A stretch of DNA of 64,000 bases from Amnibacterium endophyticum (GCF_042680685.1 NZ_JBHUEA010000001.1:186001-250000); one strand, 5' to 3'; positions 8,454 through 17,640 are shown, numbered from the stretch's first letter. The notes: generated by a model not told the origin, from the sequence alone. A program made the numbers and translations.

Positions 8454-8467
8454 CCCCCGTTCGGGGG
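8454..8467. promoter_or_regulatory. CCCC-N6-GGGG palindrome upstream of sugar transferase
   Basis: CCCCCGTTCGGGGG is a perfect palindrome with 6-bp arms around TT, 97 bases before the sugar transferase start. Downstream of it GTAACG (8495-8500) and CGTTAC (8523-8528) form a second inverted repeat. Similar palindromes precede several other surface genes in the window. Presumed operator; the binding protein is unknown. Confidence 0.5.
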
Positions 8468-8563
8468 GAAACCATAGGGCGTCCTGAGCCCCCGGTAACG
8501 ACGCCCGAAGCTCACCGTCCCCCGTTACGTCGTGCCCCCAGACGACGCAGTGACAGAGGAAAC

Positions 8564-10075
8564 ATGGAATCAGGAGCCCTTGGCGACGCCGTGCCCGGCG
8601 GCCGCCTGCGCTATGCGCCGCCGCCCGCGATGGCGATGCCGGAGACGGCGCCCGTCCACCGGCTCGGCTGGCGCCAGGGATTTCGGATCGCGCTGATCGG
8701 CACCGATGCGGTCGTGATCGCCGCTGCGCTCCTCACCGCGCAGTCGCTCAGGGTCGGGATGTCGCCGTCCAACGCGATCGCACAGCTGTCCTACACGCTG
8801 TCCGGCGTCGTCATCGGCCTGATCTGGATGGCGGCGCTCGCGATGATCCGGTCCCGCGACGTGCGCGTCATGGGTGCCGGGAACGACGAGTTCCAGCGCG
8901 TGGCCAAGGCGACGGGCGTCACCTTCGGTGCGTTCGCCGTCTTCGACCTGCTGACGAAGGCGAACTCGTCCCGCGGCTACCTGCTCGTCGCCCTGCCGCT
9001 CGGCCTCGCCTGCCTGCTGCTCGCGCGCTACTTCTGGCGCTCCTGGCTGCTGGCGAGGCGCCGCGAGGGCCTCTGCCTGATCGGCGCGGTGGTGGTCGGC
9101 AACCACCAGGACGCGACCCGCGTCACGAACCAGCTGCTCGCGAACCACCGCGCCGGCTACAAGCCCGTCGGGGTCGCGTACACCGACGGCACGGGCGGTG
9201 CGCGCTTCGCCGCCGCGGACGGGCAGGACGTGCCGCTCGTCGACTACGGCCGCCTCGCGGAGACGGTCCGCGCGACCCACACCCGGGCCGTCATCGTGGC
9301 CGGGGAGCTGCCGGGCGGCCGCGAGACGATCCAGCAGGTCGGCTGGCAGCTGGAGAACTCGAAGACCGAGCTGATCCTCACCTCCCGGCTGACGGACGTC
9401 GCCGGCCCGCGGATCCACATGCGACCGGTCGAGGGCCTGCCGATGCTGCACGTGGACCTGCCGCAGTACGCGGGCATGAACCACTCGATCAAGCGCGGCG
9501 TGGACCTGTTCCTCGCCGGGCTCGCGTTCGTGCTGCTGGCGCCGGTGCTGCTGGGCGTCGCGCTCGCGGTACGGCTCGACTCCCCCGGCCCCGTGCTGTT
9601 CCGGCAGGAGCGGATCGGCGCGCACGGCGAGCGCTTCACGATGTTCAAGTTCCGCAGCATGGTGATCGACGCGGAGGCGCGGCTCGCGGCCCTGGCGGCG
9701 CAGAACGAGGGCTCGGGTCTGCTGTTCAAGATGAAGGACGACCCCCGGATCACCCGGGTCGGCGCGTTCATCCGCCGCTACTCGCTCGACGAGCTGCCGC
9801 AGCTGCTCAACGTGCTGAACGGCTCCATGAGCCTGATCGGCCCCCGGCCGCCGCTGCCGCGGGAGGTCGCCGCCTACGAGGGCCGGGTGAACCGCCGCCT
9901 GCTGATCAAGCCGGGCATCACCGGCCTGTGGCAGGTCAGCGGCCGCTCGAACCTGACCTGGGAGGAGAGCGTGAAGCTCGACCTCTACTACGTCGAGAAC
10001 TGGTCGATCACGACCGACTTCAGCATCCTCGCCAGGACCGTCAAGGCCGTTCTGCGGCGCGACGGGGCGTACTGA
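8564..10075 (+). CDS. Exopolysaccharide polyprenyl glycosylphosphotransferase (WcaJ/CpsE-like)
   Basis: The 503-residue protein starts exopolysaccharide synthesis by moving a sugar-1-phosphate from a nucleotide sugar to undecaprenyl phosphate. The N-terminal half has four predicted membrane helices (residues about 35-175) and a soluble CoA-binding-like/Rossmann region. After a fifth hydrophobic segment near 310-335, the conserved bacterial sugar transferase domain begins KRGVDLFLAG and shows LDSPGPVLFRQERIG, MFKFRSM, YSLDELPQL and GLWQVSGRSNLTWEESV. An SD AGAGGAAAC directly precedes the ATG. It is the probable first enzyme for the Wzx/Wzy cluster at 50-64 kb, although it lies 40 kb away beside the first regulatory cassette. 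The end overlaps a small convergent gene by 35 bases. Confidence 0.93.
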   Translation: MESGALGDAVPGGRLRYAPPPAMAMPETAPVHRLGWRQGFRIALIGTDAVVIAAALLTAQSLRVGMSPSNAIAQLSYTLSGVVIGLIWMAALAMIRSRDVRVMGAGNDEFQRVAKATGVTFGAFAVFDLLTKANSSRGYLLVALPLGLACLLLARYFWRSWLLARRREGLCLIGAVVVGNHQDATRVTNQLLANHRAGYKPVGVAYTDGTGGARFAAADGQDVPLVDYGRLAETVRATHTRAVIVAGELPGGRETIQQVGWQLENSKTELILTSRLTDVAGPRIHMRPVEGLPMLHVDLPQYAGMNHSIKRGVDLFLAGLAFVLLAPVLLGVALAVRLDSPGPVLFRQERIGAHGERFTMFKFRSMVIDAEARLAALAAQNEGSGLLFKMKDDPRITRVGAFIRRYSLDELPQLLNVLNGSMSLIGPRPPLPREVAAYEGRVNRRLLIKPGITGLWQVSGRSNLTWEESVKLDLYYVENWSITTDFSILARTVKAVLRRDGAY

Positions 10076-10265
10076 CGTCGTTCTCGCCGTCGGGCGCGGG
10101 CGCCGCGCGGCGCCCGACGTCCAGGCGGTAGACGACGCTGGCTCCCGCCACGGCGGCCAGCACGACGGCGACCCCGAGCCAGGGCGTGACGGCCTGCCAG
10201 GCGGCCATGCCGAGCAGCACGCCGACGGCGAGCACGATCGCGACGAGCCGGTCTCGAACGGCCAC
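10041..10265 (-). CDS. Small membrane protein
   Basis: A 74-residue protein with two predicted membrane helices (LVAIVLAVGVLLGMAAW and WLGVAVVLAAVAGASVVY) and a polar C-terminus. The GTG start at 10265 has GGGAGGG 6 bases upstream. It overlaps the 3' end of the sugar transferase tail-to-tail. No family recognised. The good SD and clear topology are the support. Confidence 0.5.
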   Translation of the reverse strand: MAVRDRLVAIVLAVGVLLGMAAWQAVTPWLGVAVVLAAVAGASVVYRLDVGRRAAPAPDGENDVSTPRRAAERP

Positions 10266-10622
10266 GATTGCCCTCCCGGGCGCCGACGGAGCGGGGGTGC
10301 ATCCCGGCCGATCGCGGTCGGGATCCCGCGCTCATTCTGGTGGCTCCGATCCGCGATCTCGACCCCCTGCACCCATCGCAGCGGCCCGGATGCGCGCGTC
10401 GTGGCACGCGAACGGGCCCTGCCAGCCAGGCACCTGCACGCCCGGCGCACCCCCAGACCATTGGCCGCATCGCGGAGGACCGACCCTCGGCGCATGATCC
10501 GTCCGAGCGGTGGCCACATCGCGCTCGAATGCTGCGCTGGAGGCTTGCCCGGACGCAACGGCTGCGCCGATACGCTGCGATGCACGGACCACGATCACAC
10601 GACGAACCAGGACGATCGGCCA
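10266..10622. other. Gene-free leader of the first regulatory cassette
   Basis: About 360 bases of GC-rich DNA between a small minus-strand gene and the response regulator. No coding signal, clear promoter hexamers or strong hairpin could be picked out. Promoters for both divergent genes must lie here. Confidence 0.4.
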
Positions 10623-11285
10623 ATGAACCTCCCTGCGACCACGACTCTCCGCGTCGGCCTCGTCGACGATCACGAGGTGATCGCGACCGCGGTCCGCGCA
10701 GCGCTCCGCCAGACCAGGGAGCTGGAGCTCACCGCCTTCGCGCCCACGGTGGACGGCCTCTTCGCCAAAGCGAGCGGCCGTCTGCACCTCGTCGTGCTGG
10801 ACCTGCGCCTCGCCGACGGCTCCTCCCCCGCGAACAACGTCGAGCGGCTCGTCGCGGCCGGCTGCAACGTCATCGCCTTCACGAGCGGTGAGAGCCCCTA
10901 CCTGCTGCGCGCGGTGGCCCGCACGCCCGTGCTCGGCATCGTCCGGAAGAGCGAGCCGCTGCACGCGCTCACCACCGCGCTGCTGCGGGCGGCCCACGGG
11001 CAGCCCGTCGTGACGGCGGAGTGGGCGTCGACCGTCGAGAACGACCCGTTGATCTCCGACGCGAAGCTGTCGCGCCAGGAGCAGCGGATGCTCGCCCTCT
11101 TCGCCGACGGGAACACCGCCCAGTCGGTCGCGGAAGGGGCGGGCATCGCGGTGTCGACGATCGAGGACTATGTGCGGCGCATCCGCACGAAGTACGCGAA
11201 GGCCGGGCGCCCCGCCTCCACGAAGGTGGACCTGTACAAGCGCGCCGTGGAGGACGGCTTCCTGCCCGCACCGAACGAGCCGTGA
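10623..11285 (+). CDS. LuxR/NarL-type response regulator, cassette 1
   Basis: The protein has 220 residues. The receiver has the acidic pair in LVDDHEV, phospho-acceptor Asp in VVLDLRLADGSS, the conserved Thr in AFTSGES and Lys in VRKSE. The C-terminal HTH (residues 145-210) reads LSRQEQRMLALFADGNTAQS ... STIEDYVRRIRTKYAKAG. It is followed by a 4-base GTGA overlap with its kinase, and kinase and third gene overlap likewise, so the three are one operon. A close paralogue stands at 21770 in an identical gene order. Likely controls surface polysaccharide or secreted genes nearby, by position only. Confidence 0.9.
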   Translation: MNLPATTTLRVGLVDDHEVIATAVRAALRQTRELELTAFAPTVDGLFAKASGRLHLVVLDLRLADGSSPANNVERLVAAGCNVIAFTSGESPYLLRAVARTPVLGIVRKSEPLHALTTALLRAAHGQPVVTAEWASTVENDPLISDAKLSRQEQRMLALFADGNTAQSVAEGAGIAVSTIEDYVRRIRTKYAKAGRPASTKVDLYKRAVEDGFLPAPNEP

Positions 11286-12508
11286 CCGCGGCAGCGCCCG
11301 CAGCGGGCTCCGCGCGCCTCGTCGCGCGTCGCCGAGGCCGAGGCCGAGGCCGAGGCGAACGGGCGGAGGAGCGGATCCGGCGTGCCCTCGCCTTCGGCTT
11401 CCTGCCGGCGGGCGTCGTGTTCGGGGCGCTGGCCGAACAGGAGGCCGCGAACCAGGCCTCGCACTTCCCCGCGTGGTGGATGCTGGTCGCGTTCGCGCTC
11501 GGCGTCGGACCGAGCATCCTCCTCGGCATCGCGGCGCTGGTCGCGCCCGTCGCGGCGCTGACGCGGATCGCCGGCGTCGCCGTCTGGTGCGTGCTGGTCG
11601 TGCAGGCCTCGGTGCCGCTCGTCGTGCTCCCGTGGCCCGAGGCGAACGGGCAGGCCTGGTTCCTGCAGGTCGGCGGGCTCGGGCTGATCGCGGCGGCCCT
11701 CGCCTTCAGGCCGAAGGCCGCGGTGCTGACGCAGGTGCTCGGCGCCGCGGAGGTGACGGTCACCCGCGCCGCGACCGACCACTCCGACGCCTTCGTGCAG
11801 GGTCTGCAGGACGGGCTCTACCTGCTGCTCTTCACGCTGACCTTCGTCGCCCTGGGCATCGGCGCCATCGGCGCGGCGCGCGTGGCCGACGAGGAGGAGG
11901 CGGAAGCGATCGCGTCCGCCGCGACGGCCGCTGCGGACGCCGCCCGCGAGCGGGAGCAGGCGCGCGTCAACGCGCTCGTCCACGACCGCGTGCTCGCGAC
12001 GCTGCTCGCGGCCGCACGCCCGGTACCCGGGTCGTCCGACCTCCAGCGGGCGGATGCCGCACGCGCCCTCGCCGGCCTGCGGGCGCTGCTGCACGACGAG
12101 TCCCCTCGTGAGGACACGACCGGGCGCGAGCTGATCTGGCAGGTCCAGGCCGTCACGACCGAGCTGGCACCCGAGGCGGGCTTCGGCCACGACCTGGACG
12201 GCGACCCGGACGTGCCCGGCGAGGTCGCCGAGGCGCTGCTGCAGGCGACGGAGGAGGCGCTGCGCAACAGCCTGCGTCACGCCGGCACCGCGAACCGCAC
12301 GGTGCACGTCGCGGTCGAGCCGACCGGGATCCGCATCGACGTGCTCGACGACGGAGTCGGATTCGAGCGGGCGACGGTCCCGGCCGAGCGCCTCGGGATC
12401 GCGGAGAGCATCGAGGGCCGGCTGCGCTCGCTGCCGGGCGGCGCCGCGGACGTGGTCACGGAGCCGGGCGTCGGCACGCGCGTCCTGCTGCGGTGGGCGT
12501 CGCCGTGA
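11282..12508 (+). CDS. Sensor histidine kinase, cassette 1
   Basis: The protein has 408 residues. A basic N-terminus is followed by about six membrane helices (residues 38-200). A coiled, Ala/Glu-rich connector leads to LVHDRVLATLL with the phospho-acceptor His of the HisKA_3 type used with LuxR-family regulators. The ATPase domain has the N-box ATEEALRNSLRHA, G1 DVLDDGVGF and G2 GVGTRVLLRW. No extracellular sensing domain is evident, so it probably senses through its membrane part. GTG start overlaps the regulator stop. Partner of the regulator at 10623. Confidence 0.88.
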   Translation: MTAAAPAAGSARLVARRRGRGRGRGERAEERIRRALAFGFLPAGVVFGALAEQEAANQASHFPAWWMLVAFALGVGPSILLGIAALVAPVAALTRIAGVAVWCVLVVQASVPLVVLPWPEANGQAWFLQVGGLGLIAAALAFRPKAAVLTQVLGAAEVTVTRAATDHSDAFVQGLQDGLYLLLFTLTFVALGIGAIGAARVADEEEAEAIASAATAAADAAREREQARVNALVHDRVLATLLAAARPVPGSSDLQRADAARALAGLRALLHDESPREDTTGRELIWQVQAVTTELAPEAGFGHDLDGDPDVPGEVAEALLQATEEALRNSLRHAGTANRTVHVAVEPTGIRIDVLDDGVGFERATVPAERLGIAESIEGRLRSLPGGAADVVTEPGVGTRVLLRWASP

Positions 12509-13587
12509 GCGCGGCCCCGAGGGGACGGATGCTCTCCTACTCCGCGGACCACCTCCCGGGGCTGCACCCCTGGCTGCGGTCGGTGCTGCTCGGCGGCGGC
12601 CTCTACGTCGCCCTGTTCTTCGTGGTGCACGTCGCGCTCGCCGCGACCGCGACCGGCATCGCTCCCGTGGACCTCGTGCTGCTGGTGCTCGTCTGCGCCC
12701 CGCAGGTGGTCTACGCCCGTCGTCGCGGGGCGGACATCGGCCGGCTGCGCGGCCTCCTCATCGCCGCCGCGCTCGTCGCCGCCGGTGCATTGGGGTTCTG
12801 GAGCACGTTTCCGGCCGCACCCGACGCGACGTACGCAGCCTGGTTCCTCGGCGCGATCACCTTCGACCTGCTGGGGCTCGCGCTGCTCGGCGCGCTCGAG
12901 ATCGCCTGGTCCACGATGGCGGCGCTGGTCGTGCTGAGCGGGATCTGGGCCGTGTCGCACGGCCTGCCGGTCGCCGAGGGCCCCGTGATCGTCGTGCGCC
13001 ACGTCGCGACCCTGCTCATCGGCACGCTGCTCGTCGTCAGCCTGCGGCGCAGCCGCAGCGCCTTCGTCGCCTTCCAGGCCGCACGCATGCGGCGCTCGAC
13101 CGAGGAGGAGGCCGCGAGGGCGCGAGCCGCTGCGCGGCGCATCGCGGCCGAGCGGGTGCTCGAGCAGGCCGGCCCGACGCTCGAGGCACTTGCGGCAGGA
13201 CGGCCGCTCAGCGCGGACGACCGCCGCCAGCTGCTCGTGCTCGAGGGCGCGCTGCGGGACCAGATCAGGACACCCCTGCTCGTCTGCGGCGCGCTGCGGG
13301 ACAGCGTCACCGCGGCTCGGCGCCGCGGCGTCAACGTGATGCTGATGGACGAGGCGGAGCAGGCGGACGCTGCCGTCCGCGTCGAGGCGGCGGCATGGCT
13401 GGCGGAGCGGCTCGACGCGACGGGCGCCGGCGGCTTCGTCGGACGGCTGCGCGACCTGGGCGACGCCGTCCGGGTGTCCGCGGTGAACGACGATCACGGC
13501 GATGCGCGGTCGTTCCCGCTCTCGGACGCGCCGGCACCCGAGCAGCGCCCACAGGAAGCCGTCAGCCCGTATGCGCTCGGCTCATAG
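12505..13587 (+). CDS. Third membrane protein of regulatory cassette 1
   Basis: The protein has 360 residues and begins at GTG 12505, overlapping the kinase stop by 4 bases. Six membrane helices fill residues 20-190, ending VVRHVATLLIGTLLVVSLRRS, a segment conserved in the cassette 2 protein. A cytoplasmic tail follows with LLVLEGALRDQIRTPLL and AWLAERLDATGAGGFVGRL, also conserved. The tail resembles the dimerisation part of actinobacterial DesK-type kinases but has no recognisable N-box or G-boxes, so it is not a kinase by itself. Possible roles are kinase accessory, signal receiver or phosphatase scaffold. No named family recognised. Confidence 0.8.
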   Translation: MSAAPRGRMLSYSADHLPGLHPWLRSVLLGGGLYVALFFVVHVALAATATGIAPVDLVLLVLVCAPQVVYARRRGADIGRLRGLLIAAALVAAGALGFWSTFPAAPDATYAAWFLGAITFDLLGLALLGALEIAWSTMAALVVLSGIWAVSHGLPVAEGPVIVVRHVATLLIGTLLVVSLRRSRSAFVAFQAARMRRSTEEEAARARAAARRIAAERVLEQAGPTLEALAAGRPLSADDRRQLLVLEGALRDQIRTPLLVCGALRDSVTAARRRGVNVMLMDEAEQADAAVRVEAAAWLAERLDATGAGGFVGRLRDLGDAVRVSAVNDDHGDARSFPLSDAPAPEQRPQEAVSPYALGS

Positions 13588-13609
13588 GAGCCTCGACCAC
13601 CCTCCGGAC

Positions 13610-13771
13610 ATGGAGCTCGCGACCACGGCACTCATCGGCATCGGCGCCGTGTCGGGCTGGGCGCTGGCGGCAGCCGCAACGGCGCTGATCGCCGGGCGGA
13701 TGATCCACGAGCGGGACGCGCACGACCGTCCCGCCGTCCTCGGGTCGTCCGCGAGCACGACGCAGCGCTGA
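13610..13771 (+). CDS. Small single-pass membrane protein
   Basis: A 53-residue protein: one membrane helix (LIGIGAVSGWALAAAATALIAG) followed by a charged tail. It shares the pattern G-x-W-x-L-A-x-A-x-AL-I-x-GR with the small protein at 15912. The nearest SD-like sequence is 22 bases upstream, so the start is uncertain. It sits 22 bases after cassette 1 and may be cotranscribed with it. Confidence 0.45.
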   Translation: MELATTALIGIGAVSGWALAAAATALIAGRMIHERDAHDRPAVLGSSASTTQR

Positions 13772-13811
13772 TCCCGGCCGGCCGCCGCTGGATCGCTCGG
13801 GAGATCCGGAC

Positions 13812-15725
13812 TCAGCGGGCGCGCACGTGCAGGACCACGGGCCCGGCGTTGGTGGTGCTGCCCGCGTTCAGGGTGAACGAGCCGGTCGGTGCGGCGAACC
13901 ACCATGGCCCGTCGATCGCCGGCACGGTGCCCTCGAACGAGTCCGCGTCGTAGGTGTAGACGCCCGGCCGCAGCCCGCCGACCTGCAGCCGGCCGTCCTC
14001 GGCGCGGGACGAGAAGCGCACGACCGCGCCCTCCGGCGAGCTCGCGGTCCCCGAGACGATCGAGACGCCGTCTCCGCCGGAGATGAACCAGCCCCGGTAC
14101 GTCGCGGGCCGCGGACCCGGCTGCAGGTCCTGCGGAGCGCCGTCCTCGACGACCTGCACGGCCACCGGGTCGGCCGGCAGCAGGTCCCGCGCCCGGGTGA
14201 CGACGGGCAGCAGCCCGGGGACGAGCCCCTGCACCGCGTAGGCGCCGGAGGCGTCGATCGTGCTCGAGCGCGCGAGCAGCGCGGGGTCGCCGACCGCGAC
14301 CGAGCCCCCCGTGGCCCCGACCACCGTGCCGCGCAGGGACGCCGCGGGCCGGTCGATCGTCACGTCCACCCCGGTGGTGGAGGTCGTCGCGAGCCCGTCG
14401 GTCGTCCCCATCCGCGCCTGCGTCGCATCGGCGGGCCGCGTCACCGCCCAGACCGTGTAGCGCTCGCCGGGCGCGAGGCCGCCGGCGGACCAGCGCCCGT
14501 CGGTCCCGGCCTCGGCGACGCGGAGCACGCGCCCGGTCCCGGTCTCCTCGACGACGACCTGGACGGGAGCGCCGTCCGCGCCGCTCACCACGCCGGCAAG
14601 ACGCCCGGCCGGGATCGCGCTGCTGCGCACCGCCACCTCGCCCAGCGTCTCGGGCACCTGGACGGTCGTCTCGACCGGCTGCACCAGCTCGCTCACCCGT
14701 TGCGCGGGCTCGAGGACCTGCGCGCTCGGGTCGGGCGTCGGCGTCGGGGTCGCGCTCGCGGTGGGTGCGGGCGTCGCGGTCGGGGTGGCGAGCGGGGCGG
14801 GCACGGCGGAGGGCGAGGGCGTCGAGACCTTCGCCGCCGGGTACCGGCCGATCTCCACCGTGTACTCGCCCGCGGCCAGGCCGGTGAAGCGGTACCCGCC
14901 CGTCGCGGAGGTCGTGGTGGAGGCGACGACCTCGCCGCTGCGCTCGAGCAGCACCGGCACCGCCTGCACCGACGCGCCCTGCGTCGCGTCCACGGTGCCG
15001 ACCACGGTCGCCCCGGTCACCGGGGCGGGCGGATCCGCGCGGACGGTCTGCTCCGCCACCACGTCGACCTGCACCGAGACGGGCAGCAGGGGTGCGACCG
15101 GCACGAGCGCGACCGCGTAGCGCCCGGGCGCCAGCGGCTCGGAGCGCCAGCGGCCGCGCCCGTCGGGCTTCGGCGTCTGCACGACCGACCCGTCGAGGCG
15201 CCGCACCTGCACGGCGCGGACCTTCGACGCGGCGACGGGCAGCGTCCCGCCGATCCGCCCCGCCTGCTGCAGCCGGAAGTGCAGCCGGTCCGCGCCGCCC
15301 GCGAGGTTGCGCGCGGTCGCCGCGTCCCACCCCTGGTAGAGGGGACTGGCGATCGGCCGCTGCACCTTCGCGCCGATGGTCCCGCGCACGACCTGCCGGC
15401 CGTCCGCCTCGATGACGGCGCGCTCGGCGTCGGGCTCGGTGCCGGCGTAGACGTAGCCGTCGCGGGAGGTGGGGATCTCCAGCGTGAAGACGCCGTTCGC
15501 ATCCGTCTGCCCGCGCTGGATCGCCCCGGAGCCGGGCACCCAGAACCCGACGGGGAAGAACGCGAGGCGCTGGTCGCCGATCGACACGTCGCCGCGGATG
15601 GTCGTCTGCTCGCCGGAGTTCGCGGTCGCCGCCGGGATCAGCGCGGCGCCCGTGACGACGAGGCCGATCAGCACGGTTGCGAGCAGGTCGAACCAGCGGC
15701 CGTGCCGCCGACGCGCTCGCGCCAT
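13812..15725 (-). CDS. Secreted protein with carboxypeptidase-regulatory-like repeats
   Basis: The protein has 637 residues. ATG at 15725 is preceded by GGAGGGGGG and gives a signal peptide (ARRRHGRWFDLLATVLIGLV ... ALIPAATA). The mature part is a series of beta-sandwich units with the pattern GxVxxxxGxxxAxVxVxL ... TxxDGxYxFxGLxxGxYTV (for example TSATGGYRFTGLAAGEYTVE), as in carboxypeptidase regulatory-like and SdrB-like surface repeats. A Pro/Thr/Ser-rich linker lies near residues 315-350. It ends with a jelly-like domain SFTLNAGSTTNAGPVVLHVR and has no LPxTG anchor. Probably an adhesin or matrix protein; it is divergent from the small protein at 15912 and shares the palindrome at 15875. 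Confidence 0.8.
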   Translation of the reverse strand: MARARRRHGRWFDLLATVLIGLVVTGAALIPAATANSGEQTTIRGDVSIGDQRLAFFPVGFWVPGSGAIQRGQTDANGVFTLEIPTSRDGYVYAGTEPDAERAVIEADGRQVVRGTIGAKVQRPIASPLYQGWDAATARNLAGGADRLHFRLQQAGRIGGTLPVAASKVRAVQVRRLDGSVVQTPKPDGRGRWRSEPLAPGRYAVALVPVAPLLPVSVQVDVVAEQTVRADPPAPVTGATVVGTVDATQGASVQAVPVLLERSGEVVASTTTSATGGYRFTGLAAGEYTVEIGRYPAAKVSTPSPSAVPAPLATPTATPAPTASATPTPTPDPSAQVLEPAQRVSELVQPVETTVQVPETLGEVAVRSSAIPAGRLAGVVSGADGAPVQVVVEETGTGRVLRVAEAGTDGRWSAGGLAPGERYTVWAVTRPADATQARMGTTDGLATTSTTGVDVTIDRPAASLRGTVVGATGGSVAVGDPALLARSSTIDASGAYAVQGLVPGLLPVVTRARDLLPADPVAVQVVEDGAPQDLQPGPRPATYRGWFISGGDGVSIVSGTASSPEGAVVRFSSRAEDGRLQVGGLRPGVYTYDADSFEGTVPAIDGPWWFAAPTGSFTLNAGSTTNAGPVVLHVRAR

Positions 15726-15874
15726 CAGACCCCCCTCCGCCGGATCGGGCGACATCCAACCAGGCCCGTCCGACGTCGCCGCGTCGCCGCGGGATGCGAC
15801 CGGCCCGGGGACGCCGTCCATCCGGCAGGGCTGGACGGATGTCGGGGCCAGGACCGGCCTCGCCCCGTGTCGCA

Positions 15875-15888
15875 CCCCCGTCCGGGGC
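15875..15888. promoter_or_regulatory. CCCC-N6-GGGG palindrome in divergent promoter
   Basis: CCCCCGTCCGGGG has 5-bp arms around TC, 150 bases before the secreted repeat protein and 25 bases before the small membrane protein. Member of the family of palindromes seen before several surface genes here. Confidence 0.45.
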
Positions 15889-15911
15889 ACGCCCTCCGAT
15901 ACGAATGACCC

Positions 15912-16154
15912 ATGTGGATCGCGCTGATCGCCGGAATCGCCGCCACCTGGCTGCTCGTGGCCGTCGCCGCGGCCCTGCTGATCGGCCGGGCCGTGCGGAT
16001 GGCGGACCGCCGGCGGCCCCGCGCCGCCCGGCCCCGCCGCACGACCGCAGCCCTCGGCCGGGTGGTCGAGATCGCCACCGGCGCCATCCCCGTGATCCGG
16101 CCCCGCGTGCTGCAGGCCGTCACGGGCGCGATCCCGGTGATCCGCCCCCGCTGA
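15912..16154 (+). CDS. Small membrane protein with duplicated GAIPVIRPR tail
   Basis: An 80-residue protein with one N-terminal membrane helix (LIAGIAATWLLVAVAAALLIG), a strongly basic middle, then GAIPVIRPR twice (residues about 58-66 and 72-80). The helix resembles that of the 13610 protein. No clear SD precedes the ATG. Unknown function; the duplicated motif looks like a docking peptide. It ends 15 bases from the convergent FHA gene. Confidence 0.5.
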   Translation: MWIALIAGIAATWLLVAVAAALLIGRAVRMADRRRPRAARPRRTTAALGRVVEIATGAIPVIRPRVLQAVTGAIPVIRPR

Positions 16155-16169
16155 GGATCCCGCCGATCG

Positions 16170-17141
16170 TCAGCGCCCGCCCTCGACGCTGAGCCGCAGG
16201 CGGGCTCCGCGCCCCAGCTCGACGAGCCCCTGGCCCTGCAGCGCCTCCGGCCTGCGAAGCGGCCGCCCCTCGAGCGACACCCGCGCCGCGGATGGTCCCG
16301 GCACGACCCACCACTGCTGCTGGCGGTGCTCGAGCAGCAGGTGGTCGTCGGCGACGCCGGGCGCGTCCACCACGATGTCGTTGCGCCGGGCCCGGCCGAC
16401 CGTGGCGAGGCCACGCGCCGCGGGGACGACGCGCACGTCGGTGCCGTGCACGACGAGCAGGTCGCCGGGTGCCGCGTGCTCCGCGAGGCCGATCGGGTAC
16501 GCGGCGGTAGCCACCGCGTCCTCCCCGCCGAGGCCCCGCGGGATCACGTCGGTGAGCGCGGCGTCGTCCGGCACCGGACCCGTCCGCGGGGCGACAGGGG
16601 CCGGCCCCGTCCGCGGGGCGACCGAGGGGCGGCCCTGCGGCGGCACGAAGGGCCGCGGGGACGTGGTCGGCGGCGGCTCGGGTGCGGCCTCGAGCCGCGT
16701 CTCGGACCGCACGAACGCCTGCCGGGGTCGCAGCGAGATGTCGCGGACGATCGAGACGGCCGGCTGCGCGCCGAGCAGCCAGCCGGAGCGGCTCGCGTGG
16801 TCCGTGTAGAACTCGAGCAGGTCGCGCTGCGCGGCGTCGACGCCCATCGCCTCGTCGATGGCCGCGTGGTCCTCGGGGCTGACGTGGACCTCGAGCGCGG
16901 AGGCCGCCACCCGGCGACCGGAGGCGGTGCGCTCGCCGATCCGCTTCACCCGCTGCGCGAGCCGGCGCTGCGCCGCGATCCCGCCGCCGGTGCGGCCGGG
17001 CACGAGCCCGTCCGCGACGAGCCGCGGCAGCGTGCGCCACGACGCGCCCGTGATGCGGGCCGTGGAGCGGACGAGGGCGAGCACGACGAGCGCGCCGACC
17101 GCCAGGCCGGCCACCAGTCCCAGCGCGAACCACCCACCCAC
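16170..17141 (-). CDS. Membrane-anchored FHA-domain protein
   Basis: The 323-residue protein starts at GTG 17141 with a membrane helix at residues 5-25 (FALGLVAGLAVGALVVLALV). A helical region of about 100 residues and a Pro/Arg-rich linker with repeated VAPRTGP follow. The C-terminal FHA domain has TVGRARRNDIVVDAPGVADDHLLLE, with GR, the N and the H at the expected phosphothreonine-binding positions; the usual Ser before xxH is Ala-Asp. It probably links Ser/Thr phosphorylation to the envelope. No kinase gene is adjacent. Next gene in the same direction is the PH/SHOCT protein. Confidence 0.75.
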   Translation of the reverse strand: MGGWFALGLVAGLAVGALVVLALVRSTARITGASWRTLPRLVADGLVPGRTGGGIAAQRRLAQRVKRIGERTASGRRVAASALEVHVSPEDHAAIDEAMGVDAAQRDLLEFYTDHASRSGWLLGAQPAVSIVRDISLRPRQAFVRSETRLEAAPEPPPTTSPRPFVPPQGRPSVAPRTGPAPVAPRTGPVPDDAALTDVIPRGLGGEDAVATAAYPIGLAEHAAPGDLLVVHGTDVRVVPAARGLATVGRARRNDIVVDAPGVADDHLLLEHRQQQWWVVPGPSAARVSLEGRPLRRPEALQGQGLVELGRGARLRLSVEGGR

Positions 17142-17205
17142 GGCGCCAGTATGACCGGCGCTCGTGGGCGTCCGGGTCGGTCGGAGGGCGGAGATCAGCC
17201 GCGCT

Positions 17206-17640
17206 TCAGCCGAGCAGGCGCGCCTTCGCGGCCGCGAACTCCTCCGCGGTCAGGACGCCCGCGTCCTGCAGCGCCGCGAGCCGCTCCAGCTCCACGACCA
17301 GGCCGCCCGGCTGCGCGGCCGGTCGGTCGCCCAGCGCCTCGGCGAGGCGGCGCAGGTCCGCCTCGCGCCCGGTGAACCGCTCCGGGGCGCCGAGGGCCGT
17401 GAAGCGCAGGGTGGCCGGCTTCCCGCCGCTCAGCTCGACCGCGGTGAGCGCCGCGAGCGGCCACGCGACCTGCTCCTGCCGCACGAACGCCATCCCCGCG
17501 AAGCGCAGCCGCGCGTCGGTGAGCAGCAGCGCGCCGACCTCGCCCTGCGGGTGGCGCTCGGCGCGGATCCAGAGGACCTCCCGCTCCCCCGCTGCGAGCG
17601 AGCCGCGCAGCTGCGCGACGTGCCGCTGCACCGAGACCAT
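17206..17640 (-). CDS. PH-like domain plus SHOCT protein
   Basis: A 144-residue protein. Residues 20-100 form a bacterial PH-like beta domain (EVLWIRAERHPQGEVGALLL ... WPLAALTAVELSGG). The end LERLAALQDAGVLTAEEFAA is a SHOCT motif, a short oligomerisation helix pair common at C-termini. ATG start, facing the divergent protease gene. Role unknown. Confidence 0.75.
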   Translation of the reverse strand: MVSVQRHVAQLRGSLAAGEREVLWIRAERHPQGEVGALLLTDARLRFAGMAFVRQEQVAWPLAALTAVELSGGKPATLRFTALGAPERFTGREADLRRLAEALGDRPAAQPGGLVVELERLAALQDAGVLTAEEFAAAKARLLG

